Shown here piece by piece: positions 1-7,479 of a stretch of DNA of 48,438 nucleotides. A program made the position numbers and the translations under genes. Every line of letters begins with the position of its first letter. Positions within the stretch are counted from its first letter, which is position 1. The stretch spans positions 1 through 48,438 of the forward strand of contig JAKSBN010000289.1 in NCBI GenBank assembly GCA_022361175.1. Reading direction: 5' to 3'. Origin of the DNA: Pseudomonadota bacterium (GTDB lineage: Bacteria; Myxococcota_A; UBA9160; UBA4427). The notes below the pieces were generated by a model. That model was not told the DNA's origin. It was given only the letters and a program-made list of their open reading frames with translations, and ran no database searches.

Positions 1-207
1 CGCTTCGCGCTCGAGGCACTTCGCCGCGACGAAACGCGCGCGCGCAACTGGGTCCTGCTGGGGAACCTCCAGGGCCTACAAGGGCGCCACGGCGAAGCGG
101 CGGAGGCGTTTCGCCGCGCGATCGCGTTGCGCCCCGACGACGCGGAGGCGCAGCGCGGCCTCCGCGTCGCGCTGCAGCTGTTGGAGAATGACGAGCGCCG
201 GCGTTGA
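1..207 (+). CDS. TPR-repeat protein, C-terminal end (5' partial)
   Basis: The reading frame is open from the first base and ends in TGA at 205-207, giving the last 68 residues of a protein. It contains a TPR-like helix pair: a helix with NWVLLGNLQGLQGRHGEAAE followed by AFRRAIALRPDDAEA, which matches the TPR consensus (W/L/G/Y...A...F..A..L.P). TPR units mediate protein-protein contacts, so the full protein is probably a scaffold or an O-linked-transferase-like or assembly protein, but its N-terminus lies outside the window and no function can be given. The 157 bases after the stop hold nothing I can recognise. Confidence 0.7.
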   Translation, partial: RFALEALRRDETRARNWVLLGNLQGLQGRHGEAAEAFRRAIALRPDDAEAQRGLRVALQLLENDERRR

Positions 208-364
208 CCGTCGCAGCCGTCTACCGATCCGAGCGCTTCTGTCGGCCAGATCGCGAAGGGCGAGCCACTCGTGTCTCGAACCACACGATCGTGTTGGGAC
301 GAAGACCTACGACTTGGCGCGACCGTTCTTCGCGCGAGGTGCAACAACTGCGTCCGCAGTGCCT

Positions 365-745
365 TCAGAGACTCTGGCCGCGCTCTTTTTGCTCGGGCTC
401 CAGCGGCTGGATCGGCACGCCGAGCTCCCAATCGCCGATCATCATCATGTTGCCGGCCGATACCGTGCGCCGGACAAACAGAGCCTTCTGCCCACAGCCT
501 TGTACGGACACCTGAGTCGGAGCTCTCCCTGTGCGCTTCAACAACAGGTACTCGAGCTGCTCCGCCGGGCAGTCCATCTGGAAGGTTGCCAGCGGCTCGA
601 TCGCCGTCGTCGCCTGCTTCCAGTAGTTCTCGTAGACCTCGATGCCGTTGACCGTGATCTTGGAGCGACAGGCGGCCAACGCCAGCAGAGCGAAGAGCAA
701 AGACAAGGAAGTCCGCAGGTGGGCCTTGCGAGCGGGGCGGTGCAT
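365..745 (-). CDS. Small putative lipoprotein
   Basis: This is a 126-residue protein. I start it at the ATG at 745 because the peptide that follows is a classical lipoprotein signal: basic start MHRPARKAHLR, hydrophobic core, then the lipobox LALAAC with the lipidated Cys at about residue 26. An upstream in-frame ATG at 874 would bury this signal. The mature part has two Cys (in DCPAEQ and GCGQK) that could form a disulfide. No family is recognised. It is expected to be attached to the outer or inner membrane facing the periplasm. A short gap separates it from the small membrane protein upstream on the same strand. Confidence 0.65.
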   Translation of the reverse strand: MHRPARKAHLRTSLSLLFALLALAACRSKITVNGIEVYENYWKQATTAIEPLATFQMDCPAEQLEYLLLKRTGRAPTQVSVQGCGQKALFVRRTVSAGNMMMIGDWELGVPIQPLEPEQKERGQSL

Positions 746-845
746 GGAAACGGACGTTAGCAGGCGACCGCAGAACGCCAACTCGCCCCGCCGACGCGGC
801 TTGCGCGCAACGAGCCGGCGGGTGTCCGACCCAGGCGGCTGCGGC

Positions 846-1055
846 CTAGGCGGCGTCCCCTTCCTGAGCGCCACCTTGCGACTGACCCGCGAGCCAGAGG
901 CCGCCGCCCACGACGATCATCCCGATCCGGATCGCGTTGCCGACCGTGGGCCCCCACGTGTCGATCCACATCAGCAGCACGAACTCCCGCTCCAGCATGT
1001 TGAGGACGAAGGAGCCCGCACCCAGGAAAGCCATCAATCCGCCGATGCTCGACAT
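846..1055 (-). CDS. Small two-helix membrane protein
   Basis: This 69-residue protein begins MSSIGGLMAFLGAG. The start at 1055 is favoured by a strong ribosome binding site, GGAGGAATGGTGAG, directly upstream; the longer frame to 1217 has no such signal and an unlikely composition. Two hydrophobic stretches are visible (around GLMAFLGAGSFVLNML and GNAIRIGMIVVGGGLWLAG), separated by the acidic/aromatic segment EREFVLLMWIDTWG. This suggests a small inner-membrane protein. No function is recognised. About 270 bases upstream (1056-1324) contain nothing I can identify. Confidence 0.6.
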   Translation of the reverse strand: MSSIGGLMAFLGAGSFVLNMLEREFVLLMWIDTWGPTVGNAIRIGMIVVGGGLWLAGQSQGGAQEGDAA

Positions 1056-1324
1056 CTCACCATTCCTCCCGGCGGCCGCTTCCGCAATCGCTCTCGCGCG
1101 ATCGAAAGCCGGAACCACCCGCAGCCACCTCGCGAAGCACGCTGGGTGGAGCGCATCAGACAAAATCGGAGAGGCAACGCCGCGACTTGAGCCGTGGAGC
1201 GGGCGGGCCCACCGCATCGCTCCGTCGCTTGAGCTCGCAACGAAGCGGGAAGACGAGCAACTGAGACGGAACGCTCGCGCGCGGCCGCCACGGCACCGCG
1301 CGATCCTGGCGAGGGCTTCGTGGC

Positions 1325-1693
1325 CTAGTTCGAAGGCGTGCCGAGCTCGGCGACGAGCTGGTAGTAGCTCTCGGGCGCCGATCCGATCTCCAGCCCGATG
1401 CCCGCGACCATGACCGGGAAGGCAGAGCGGTGGGGCTTGCGGCGCCGGGCGACGGTGGCGAGCACCTCGATCTTCTCATCGCGGGGCTGGAGCTCGAGCC
1501 GAAGCGACGAGCCTTCCGGCACGCTCGCGTTCGTCTGCAGGAACATGCCTCGAGCCGAGAGATCGATCACGAAGCCGCGGTGCGACTCCCCGCCCGCGTG
1601 AAGGATGCAGGGCACCCGGTGCTTGCAGCGCGCGAAGCGCCGCCGTTCATCGTGTTCAGAGCTCTTGGGATCCTGTGCAGCGTGGTACGACAC
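1325..1693 (-). CDS. PilZ-domain protein, probable c-di-GMP receptor
   Basis: This 122-residue single-domain protein shows the PilZ signature: the arginine-rich RRRFARCKHR near residue 20 (RxxxR motif) and DLSARGMFL (the D/NxSxxG motif) about 25 residues later, followed by the usual beta-barrel pattern (SSLRLELQP, EVLATVARR). PilZ domains bind cyclic di-GMP through these two motifs, so both binding elements appear intact. I choose the GTG at 1693: GAGAGAGGAG sits 7 bases upstream, and the gene then begins 23 bases after the stop of the preceding repeat protein. The ATG at 1780 would overlap that gene. The neighbour carries MshEN-like repeats, another c-di-GMP-binding fold, so the pair is probably one signalling operon. 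Confidence 0.82.
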   Translation of the reverse strand: MSYHAAQDPKSSEHDERRRFARCKHRVPCILHAGGESHRGFVIDLSARGMFLQTNASVPEGSSLRLELQPRDEKIEVLATVARRRKPHRSAFPVMVAGIGLEIGSAPESYYQLVAELGTPSN

Positions 1694-1716
1694 GGCGGGG
1701 TCTCCTCTCTCGATGC

Positions 1717-2106
1717 TCAGGCCATCTGCATCCGCTTGGCCTTGGCGGCGCGCTGCCGGGCGCGCACCTCCGCTTGCCATTCCTGTGCGTCGAGGGCGCC
1801 CATCTGAACCAGAACTCGGTCGAAGCTCGGCATCCGTTCGGCCTGACGCTGCAGTAGCGCCTGCACCTGACGGACACTGAGATACCCGAGTGCCACCGCG
1901 ATCTCCCCGAACCGACGCGGTGTCCCCGCGCGCGATTCGTCCAGCTGCTGATCGAGAATGTGAAGACAGGGACCGATACCCAACCAACCCTCCTCCAGGG
2001 CGATGCGTCCGATGGGGGGGCGGTGGGCCCGCATCCGATCGAGTGCCGCCAGGGCGTGGGTGGCCGTGATCCGGTTCTGTTCGATCAGAAGCCGCGGCAG
2101 TGCCAT
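1717..2106 (-). CDS. Protein of four MshEN-like 24-residue repeats
   Basis: This 129-residue protein is built almost wholly from four 24-residue units at residues 2-25, 31-54, 65-88 and 94-117. The spacers are 5, 10 and 5 residues, i.e. two pairs each with the 5-residue spacer known for the MshEN (T2SSE N-terminal) fold. Pattern examples are PIGRIALEEGWL and RFGEIAVALGYLS followed by an (A/L)L..Q end. MshEN domains bind cyclic di-GMP; the canonical unit starts RLG, and here only the third unit keeps R-x-G, so ligand binding is uncertain. The ATG at 2106 follows GGGAGAGCAAC. It lies directly upstream of a PilZ gene on the same strand. It lacks the ATPase domain these repeats usually precede. 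The family assignment is mine from the repeat pattern. Confidence 0.68.
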   Translation of the reverse strand: MALPRLLIEQNRITATHALAALDRMRAHRPPIGRIALEEGWLGIGPCLHILDQQLDESRAGTPRRFGEIAVALGYLSVRQVQALLQRQAERMPSFDRVLVQMGALDAQEWQAEVRARQRAAKAKRMQMA

Positions 2107-2326
2107 GTTGCTCTCCCTCGCAACCGCTCCGGCAAGAGTGCGCAGCCGAAGCAGCTGCCTGTTATGGTCGGCCAGGCGGCGGCCTGTGGGGAGTCGCGTT
2201 CGCGGGCGCGCAGATTCACGTTTCAGCAGTGCGCAGAAGGACCGCCAAGCCGCCTGCAGACGGGCGGCACCGGGGCGTCCGACGCTTTCGCGTCGCCGCG
2301 GCGATTCAGGTTGTGCTGACTCGAGG

Positions 2327-2959
2327 TCAGGTCTTTTCTCGAGAGGAGTCCACGAGAAGCCCGCGCAGCATGCGCTGAAGATCGATCTCGAACGAGGGTT
2401 CCATGAGGTAGCGGGGGCGTTCTCGGCAAGTGCGGACCAGCAGGCCGCCCAGCGTGCGGGTGAGCAGGTAGGCGGCGCGATCCGGACTGTCGATCGCGAG
2501 GGCATCGCGGTGGCACTCGAGAATCATGGCCACCCACTTGGTCGCGCGCTCGTGGGCCTCCTCATTGAAGGTGCTGAGCGAGTAGCGCATGGCCTCTTTC
2601 ACGAAGAACTCGGGGTGGAGCTCATAGAGCTCCCGATGCCTTCGAATCGTGACCTTGACGATGAGGTCGATGGCTTGCTGCAGCGACATCGCCGCCAGCC
2701 TCGGGATCCAGGCGACGGCTTCATCCCAGAACTCCTCGTTCTGGCGCCTGTAGACGGCCTCCAGGACGTCCTGCTTGTTCTTGAAGTACTGGTACAGCGA
2801 GCCCACGCTGACGCCCGCCCGTTCCGCCACGCGCTTGGTGGTGAGGGCCTGGGGGCCTTCCTCCTGAAGAACCCTCAGGCCGGCCTCTTCGATCACCGCG
2901 ACGAGCTCGCGCGAGCGCGACTGCGAAGGAACGCGTCGGCTCCTGTCCTTCCTGGGCAC
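2327..2959 (-). CDS. TetR-family transcriptional regulator
   Basis: This 210-residue protein has an N-terminal TetR helix-turn-helix, TTKRVAERAGVSVGSLYQYF, followed by KNKQDVLEAV as is typical of the family. The all-helical C-terminal half is the ligand-binding and dimer domain. I prefer the GTG at 2959 because GGAGG lies 7-8 bases before it; an ATG at 2989 (MGEWGVGG) is possible but has no clear ribosome binding site. The gene is divergent from the XRE-cupin regulator at 3135, with a gap of about 175 bases that probably carries promoters for both. The ligand and targets cannot be read from sequence; hydrophobic effectors are common for this class. Confidence 0.88.
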   Translation of the reverse strand: MPRKDRSRRVPSQSRSRELVAVIEEAGLRVLQEEGPQALTTKRVAERAGVSVGSLYQYFKNKQDVLEAVYRRQNEEFWDEAVAWIPRLAAMSLQQAIDLIVKVTIRRHRELYELHPEFFVKEAMRYSLSTFNEEAHERATKWVAMILECHRDALAIDSPDRAAYLLTRTLGGLLVRTCRERPRYLMEPSFEIDLQRMLRGLLVDSSREKT

Positions 2960-3120
2960 CGCATCGCCTCCGACTCCCCACTCCCCCATTCCCTATCGGC
3001 AGGGGGCGCCGTCGGGCTGAAGTGCGCGGCAGAGGACGTCGGGAGCCCGAGAGAGGCGGTTTCCCGCCCTACCAGAAACCCTCCGCGGCGACGGCAGGTG
3101 CCGCCCGAACCGCCGGGAAC

Positions 3121-3137
3121 TATATTCTGACAACATG
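3121..3137 (+). promoter_or_regulatory. -10 like TATATT, possible leaderless start
   Basis: TATATT lies at 3121-3126 in otherwise very GC-rich DNA and the ATG of the XRE-cupin gene is at 3135. A transcript beginning about 7 bases after the -10 box would start at or next to the ATG. No Shine-Dalgarno sequence is present in the bases before the ATG, which is consistent with a leaderless mRNA. No convincing -35 box is seen. This is inference from spacing only. Confidence 0.4.
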
Positions 3138-3689
3138 AGCTCCGATACACCGTCACACCTGGCCACCAACGCCCGGCTGCTGCGGGAGGCTCGGGGCCTG
3201 ACCCAGCAGCAGGTCGCCGAGATTGCCGAACTCCCGCGCCCCACGTGGGCGACCCTCGAATCGGGCAGCGCGAATCCGACCTTGGGCGTGCTGATGAAAG
3301 CGGCGGCCGCACTGCAGGTCTCGATCGAGGAACTCATCGGCCCGCCACGGACCACCGGAACCGTGTACCGGGCGGACTCGCTTCGCACCCGACGACGCGG
3401 CACGGCCCTGGTCCGCAGCCTGGTGCCGGAGACGATTCCGGGGCTCGAGATCGAGCGCATCGAGCTTCCCGCCAACGGCCACATGAACGGAACCCCGCAC
3501 ACACCCGGAACCCGCGAGTATCTCACCTGCGAGCGGGGACAGGTCCAGCTGGTGGCCGGGGGAGAGACCTACGTGCTCGCCCCCGGCGACATGCTCGTCT
3601 TCCGGGGCGACCAGCGTCACTCCTACCGCAATCCGCGACGCGAACGGGCCATCGCCGTCAGCGTCGTGGCGTTCGCTCCCCGCCGCTAG
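3135..3689 (+). CDS. XRE-family regulator with C-terminal cupin domain
   Basis: This 184-residue protein begins with an HTH_3 domain (residues about 9-65: NARLLREARGLTQQQVAEIA, then PRPTWATLESGSANPTLGVL). It ends with a small cupin barrel (about 95-180) containing EYLTCERGQVQLVAGGETY and the cupin motif-2-like LAPGDMLVFRGDQRHSYRN. This XRE-cupin arrangement is a common regulator class (PuuR/SutR-like) in which the cupin senses a small metabolite. The cupin metal ligands are only partly evident (a His in DQRHSYRN). It is divergent from a TetR gene and its start looks leaderless. The regulated genes are not evident; it may be autoregulated. Confidence 0.88.
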   Translation: MSSDTPSHLATNARLLREARGLTQQQVAEIAELPRPTWATLESGSANPTLGVLMKAAAALQVSIEELIGPPRTTGTVYRADSLRTRRRGTALVRSLVPETIPGLEIERIELPANGHMNGTPHTPGTREYLTCERGQVQLVAGGETYVLAPGDMLVFRGDQRHSYRNPRRERAIAVSVVAFAPRR

Positions 3690-3714
3690 CGAGTCCTCGG
3701 CCCGCTTCCGTTCG

Positions 3715-4218
3715 CTACGGAGCCCTCGGTTCGAGACGCGGGATGGGAGCGGTCGGCTGGAGCAGCCGAAACCGGTCCGGCTGTAGGCCTTCGATTCGAG
3801 CCTTCTGGTCGCGCAGCGACGCCTGGTACGGAGCCAGCTGGTCGGCGAGCGCGGGCTGCGCTCGCGCCAGCTGCTGCCGCGCCCGTTCGACCTGGCGCTC
3901 GGCCGAGGCCACGCTGGCCAAGAGCGCTGCGTGCTCCTCTCGCAGAGCAGCGACCGCCTCCTCCAGCCGCGCCTTGGCCAGCTCGAGTTTGCCGGTCTCG
4001 ATCCGGGCCGCCTCCAGCTTGAGCTCGGCGCGCGCGTACTCGCGGTGGGAGTTCGCGTACTGGAGGCCGATCCCGACGACCGCAGCCGTAGCGGATGCGA
4101 TGGAGATCCACGAGGTGGGCCGCAACAGCGCCGGCCGGCGCAGTCCAGACAGCTCGGCCTCGAGCTTCTGGACCTCGAGGTTGAGGCGATCCTGCTCGGT
4201 GTAGTGCGTGGGCGCCAC
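3715..4218 (-). CDS. Membrane-anchored coiled-coil protein
   Basis: This 167-residue protein has a short N-terminal helix (EQDRLNLEVQKLEAELSGL), a transmembrane segment at roughly residues 35-55 (SWISIASATAAVVGIGLQYA), then a long heptad-rich coiled coil (ELKLEAARIETGKLELAKARLEE... in positions about 65-135) and a Pro-rich tail. The GTG at 4218 is preceded by AGGAGGAG and is therefore preferred over longer frames. The coiled coil probably projects into the periplasm or cytoplasm and mediates oligomerisation. No family is recognised. It lies 83 bases downstream of fumC on the same strand, with a hairpin between. Confidence 0.65.
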   Translation of the reverse strand: MAPTHYTEQDRLNLEVQKLEAELSGLRRPALLRPTSWISIASATAAVVGIGLQYANSHREYARAELKLEAARIETGKLELAKARLEEAVAALREEHAALLASVASAERQVERARQQLARAQPALADQLAPYQASLRDQKARIEGLQPDRFRLLQPTAPIPRLEPRAP

Positions 4219-4261
4219 GTCTCCTCCTGCCGAAAGCCGGCCACCCAGGTGGGTCGGGCCT

Positions 4262-4281
4262 CCCCGGAATTGGTTCCGGGG
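4262..4281 (-). terminator. Intercistronic hairpin after fumC
   Basis: CCCCGGAA and TTCCGGGG form a perfect 8-bp stem around the loop TTGG, between the fumC stop and the next gene on the same strand. There is no T tract after it in the minus-strand direction, so it may be a Rho-assisted terminator or an RNA-stabilising hairpin rather than a classical intrinsic terminator. Confidence 0.4.
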
Positions 4282-4301
4282 CGGTTCCAGACGCCTCCGT
4301 T

Positions 4302-5714
4302 CTAGGTGTCCGCCGTGCGACCGTGTCGGCCGACCATGGTCTCCGGCCGCACCAGGGCGTCGAACGCGTCCCCGGCGAGCACGCCTTCCGCCAGACAGGC
4401 CTCGCGCAGGGTCGACCCCTCCGCCTCGGCTCGCCGGGCGACGCGGGCGGCCACGTCGTAGCCGAGACGCGGCACGAGCGCGGTCACGAGCATGAGCGAC
4501 CCCGCCACCGTGGTCTGCAGGCGCGCCGATTCCGCCTCGAGCCCGGCAACGAGGTGAGTCGCGAAGGAACGGCAGCCACCGGCCAGCAGCGAGCACGACT
4601 CGAGCAGGGTGTGAATGAGCAGCGGCTTGTACACGTTCAGCTGGAAGTGCCCTTGGGAACCCCCGATGCTGATCGCCGTGTGGTGGCCCATGACCCGCAC
4701 GGCGATCATGGTCAACAGTTCGCACTGGGTCGGGTTCACTTTGCCCGGCATGATGGACGAGCCGGGCTCATTGGCGGGCAGGCGCAGCTCCCCCAGTCCG
4801 CCGCGCGGCCCGGAGGCGGAGAAACGCACGTCGTTGGCGATCTTGGTCAGCGCCACGGCCAGGCCGTTCAAGCCGGCCGAGGCCGCGACCACGGCGTCGT
4901 GAGCCGCCAGGGCGGCGAAGCGATTGCGGGCCGGGGTGAACGGACGACCGGTGCGCTCCGCGATGCGGTCGCAGCAACGAACCCCGAAGTCGTCCGGAGC
5001 GCCGTAGCCCGTTCCGACGGCGGTGCCCCCGAGCGGCAGCGCGTGGAGCTCTCCCAGCGCTGCAACGAGACGGACCCGAGCGCACTGCAGCTGCTCGATC
5101 CATCCGGACATCTCCTGCCCCAGCGTGAGCGGCAGCGCGTCCTGCAGATGCGTCCGGCCGAGCTTCACCACAGCGTCGAAGGCCCCGCGCTTCCGCTTCA
5201 GCGCCTCCACCAAGCTGTCGAGTGCGGGCAGCAACTCGCCGTGGAGTGCCAGCGCCGCCGCCATATGCATGGCGGTCGGAAACGTGTCGTTGGAGGACTG
5301 GGAGCGGTTCACGTGATCGTTGGGATGAATCGGACTCTTCGCCCCCAGCGGCGCCCCGAGCCGCTGGTTGGCGCGGTTGGCAATGACTTCGTTGACGTTC
5401 ATGTTCGTCTGCGTCCCGCTCCCGGACTGCCAGATCGCCAGCGGGAAGTGCGCGTCCAGCTCGCCGCGAAACACCTCGTCGGCCGCCGCGCGAATCCCGT
5501 CGGCCTGCGCGGCATCGAGCAGCCCGGCCTCGTGGTTCACCTCCGCCGCCACACCCTTGATCAAGCCGTACGCCCTCAAGATCTCGAGCGGCATCGCCGG
5601 CTCTCGCAGCGCGAAGTTCTCGAGTGCGCGCTGCGTCTGCGCTCCCCAGTAGCGGTTGGCGGGAACGTCCACTGTGCCCAGTGTGTCGGTTTCGCTTCGC
5701 ATAGAGGTCGTCAT
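4302..5714 (-). CDS. fumC: Class II fumarate hydratase
   Basis: This 470-residue protein interconverts fumarate and L-malate in the TCA cycle (cytoplasmic homotetramer, no iron-sulfur cluster). It carries the superfamily signature GSSIMPGKVNPTQCE, the N-terminal active-site region SGSGTQTNMNVNEVIANRA and HPNDHVNRSQSSNDTFPTAMH with the conserved His/Asn/Ser residues. Length matches FumC (about 460-470). The ATG at 5714 follows GAGGAGATTCGA and begins MTTSMRSETDTLG; the ATG at 5762 lacks a binding site. The gene is divergent from the methyltransferase-like gene at 5899. Confidence 0.95.
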   Translation of the reverse strand: MTTSMRSETDTLGTVDVPANRYWGAQTQRALENFALREPAMPLEILRAYGLIKGVAAEVNHEAGLLDAAQADGIRAAADEVFRGELDAHFPLAIWQSGSGTQTNMNVNEVIANRANQRLGAPLGAKSPIHPNDHVNRSQSSNDTFPTAMHMAAALALHGELLPALDSLVEALKRKRGAFDAVVKLGRTHLQDALPLTLGQEMSGWIEQLQCARVRLVAALGELHALPLGGTAVGTGYGAPDDFGVRCCDRIAERTGRPFTPARNRFAALAAHDAVVAASAGLNGLAVALTKIANDVRFSASGPRGGLGELRLPANEPGSSIMPGKVNPTQCELLTMIAVRVMGHHTAISIGGSQGHFQLNVYKPLLIHTLLESCSLLAGGCRSFATHLVAGLEAESARLQTTVAGSLMLVTALVPRLGYDVAARVARRAEAEGSTLREACLAEGVLAGDAFDALVRPETMVGRHGRTADT

Positions 5715-5898
5715 TCGAATCTCCTCGTGGCGAGTCTCCGCTTGCGGTTCCAAGGATCGCATTGCTGCTGCCGATGTGGGGAACCCTAGGTGAAAAGCCG
5801 GGATGTTTTCCCTTGATCGTGAGCCTAGACTTTCTCGGGTCTCCGCCGGATACCCGCAACGGCGAAGTCAACGAGCCGCACGGACGGGAGGGCTCGTC

Positions 5899-6690
5899 TT
5901 GTACCCGATCTCCAAGCCGGTGCGACGCGGGCAGCCTTGGCGCTGGTCCGTCCGCGGTGGCGCGTCCACCGACGACGGGCTCCGCGACGCTTCCCGCGCT
6001 TGCGACCCCCTGCGGCCCCTGGCGCTGCGGATCCTGGGGGCGCTGGCGGCGACGGGTACGCGCGAGATCGTCGACCTGTGCTCGGGCAACGGGGGCGCGG
6101 GGCTGTGGCTCCATCGCCATCTGGCGGTCCACTACCACCGCGACGTAGCGGTGTTGCTGACCGACCTGCAACCGAACGCCCTCGCGTGGCAACGGGCACT
6201 GGAGACCTCGGCTGGGTGGGTCAGCAGCGTCCTCACGCCCGTGGATGCGCTCGATCTGCCCGAAGCGGTTCGCGCGCGCCGCGCCCTGCGGACCCTCTTC
6301 AGCACTCTCCATCACTTCAACCGCGATCAGCTGCGAAGCCTGTTCCAGGCGGCCGTCGACGACGGCGCGCCGATCGCGGCCTTCGAGATGACGCGCTGCC
6401 GCCGAAGCCAGCTCGCGCGGCAGCCCAGGCTGATCCCACTGGCCCTTTTCGGAGGCGTGCTGGCTTACCCACTGCGATCCAGCCGCCTGGCGCTGACGCT
6501 CGGACTGCCGCTGCTGCCCGCGTTGTTGGTCTGGGAGGGCTTCGCGTCGCGCGGTCGCGGCCACTCGCTGCAGGCGCTGCAGGAGATCACCGGCTCGCTC
6601 GAGGGCCGCCCCTACCGCTGGTCCGTGGGCGAGGACCCACTGTTCGGCGGCAGCTTGGCTCTGGGCCACGTCCTGGGCACGCCGGCCTAG
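5899..6690 (+). CDS. Methyltransferase-like protein with hydrophobic C-terminal part
   Basis: This 263-residue protein has a SAM-binding motif I, VDLCSGNGGAGLWLH, at about residues 58-71, an acidic post-motif (LLTDLQPNA) and a motif-IV-like LFSTLHHFN. These indicate a class I methyltransferase fold. Unusually, the C-terminal third contains hydrophobic stretches (LIPLALFGGVLAYPL and LALTLGLPLLPALLVW), suggesting membrane association and perhaps a lipid-like substrate. I start it at TTG 5899, preceded by GGACGGGAGG; an ATG at 5803 would add an Arg-rich, noncoding-looking leader. The substrate is unknown. Confidence 0.68.
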   Translation: MYPISKPVRRGQPWRWSVRGGASTDDGLRDASRACDPLRPLALRILGALAATGTREIVDLCSGNGGAGLWLHRHLAVHYHRDVAVLLTDLQPNALAWQRALETSAGWVSSVLTPVDALDLPEAVRARRALRTLFSTLHHFNRDQLRSLFQAAVDDGAPIAAFEMTRCRRSQLARQPRLIPLALFGGVLAYPLRSSRLALTLGLPLLPALLVWEGFASRGRGHSLQALQEITGSLEGRPYRWSVGEDPLFGGSLALGHVLGTPA

Positions 6691-6891
6691 TGCGTCCCGC
6701 TCCGTCCCGATCATCGTGTGGCGATCGCGAGTGGCTTCGCATCCACGACGGACGCCAGTCGGCTCCTGACGAGAGCCGACGTCAGCGCCGCTTCCGGCCG
6801 CGGAAATCCGAACGCGGCCTTGACGCCGGCCGCACCGGATCTCGATGATGTGCCCCGACCGCACTTCACCACCCGCGGTTGGGAGGACTCC

Positions 6892-7437
6892 ATGAGATTT
6901 GCCCAAAGCGCCGCCCGGTCCGGTGTCGCTGGAATCGGATTGCTGACTACGATCGCGCTGTCCCTCGCCTGTGCCGGAGGCGGCGGATCGGCTGGCCCGG
7001 CGCCCGGAAAGGCGCAGGGGGCGCCGGTCCTGGGCTCCGGAGCGGTCTCGCGAGTCGAGGTGGTCGCCCACACCGAGATGCCAAGCGGCGATCACCGCTC
7101 ACAGTGGGACAAGTACACGGCGGGGCCCCAACTTCAAGAGCGGGTCGTCGCGGTCTTGAAGGAGCGCAACGCCTATGCGGCTAACGGTCCGCTCTCAGTG
7201 CGCATCGAGGTGACGGACTTCCGGCTGCGCTCGGGCAACGCAGCCTTCTGGGTCGGTGCCATGGCGGGCGCCGATTACTACAACGTGCACGTGGAGGTGT
7301 CTCGGGGCGGCCGTGTCGTGCGAAGCTACGACACGAACACGTCCACGTCGCTGGGAGGCATCGCCTATGCCTCCCCCACCCAACGCACCAATCGCCTGAT
7401 CAAGACGCTGGCCGTGCGGATCGTGAACGACATCTGA
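6892..7437 (+). CDS. Lipoprotein, DUF4410-like
   Basis: This 181-residue protein starts at the ATG at 6892 behind GGGAGGACTCC. Its signal peptide is MRFAQSAARSGVAGIGLLTT with lipobox LSLAC, so the mature N-terminal Cys is probably lipidated. The remaining domain (an LQERVVAVLKERN helix, then PLSVRIEVTDFRLRSG and NVHVEVSRGGRVVRSYD strands) resembles DUF4410-type envelope lipoproteins of unknown role. That match is from pattern only. The gene ends 8 bases before a strong hairpin that it shares with the convergent SGNH gene. Confidence 0.7.
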   Translation: MRFAQSAARSGVAGIGLLTTIALSLACAGGGGSAGPAPGKAQGAPVLGSGAVSRVEVVAHTEMPSGDHRSQWDKYTAGPQLQERVVAVLKERNAYAANGPLSVRIEVTDFRLRSGNAAFWVGAMAGADYYNVHVEVSRGGRVVRSYDTNTSTSLGGIAYASPTQRTNRLIKTLAVRIVNDI

Positions 7438-7444
7438 AGCGGGG

Positions 7445-7479
7445 GCCGTTGTCGCCGGCTACAGGCCGGCGACAACGGC
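7445..7479. terminator. Bidirectional terminator-like hairpin
   Basis: A perfect 15-bp inverted repeat, GCCGTTGTCGCCGGC at 7445-7459 and its complement at 7465-7479, surrounds the 5-base loop TACAG. It lies between convergent genes, and the right arm is the last six codons of the minus-strand SGNH gene, whose TAG stop uses 7459-7461. There is no strong T tract on either side. The position suggests termination of both transcripts. Confidence 0.6.

Noticed and set aside
4323..5789. Long plus-strand frame (488 codons) over the fumC gene
   Set aside because: It is the exact antisense of fumC, whose protein has the full family signature. The frame is open only because of high GC and has no start signal or family pattern.
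4768..7095. Minus-strand frame of 775 codons
   Set aside because: It crosses the fumC gene in another frame and two plus-strand genes antisense, and its peptide is Arg/Gln-rich low-complexity. No gene pattern.
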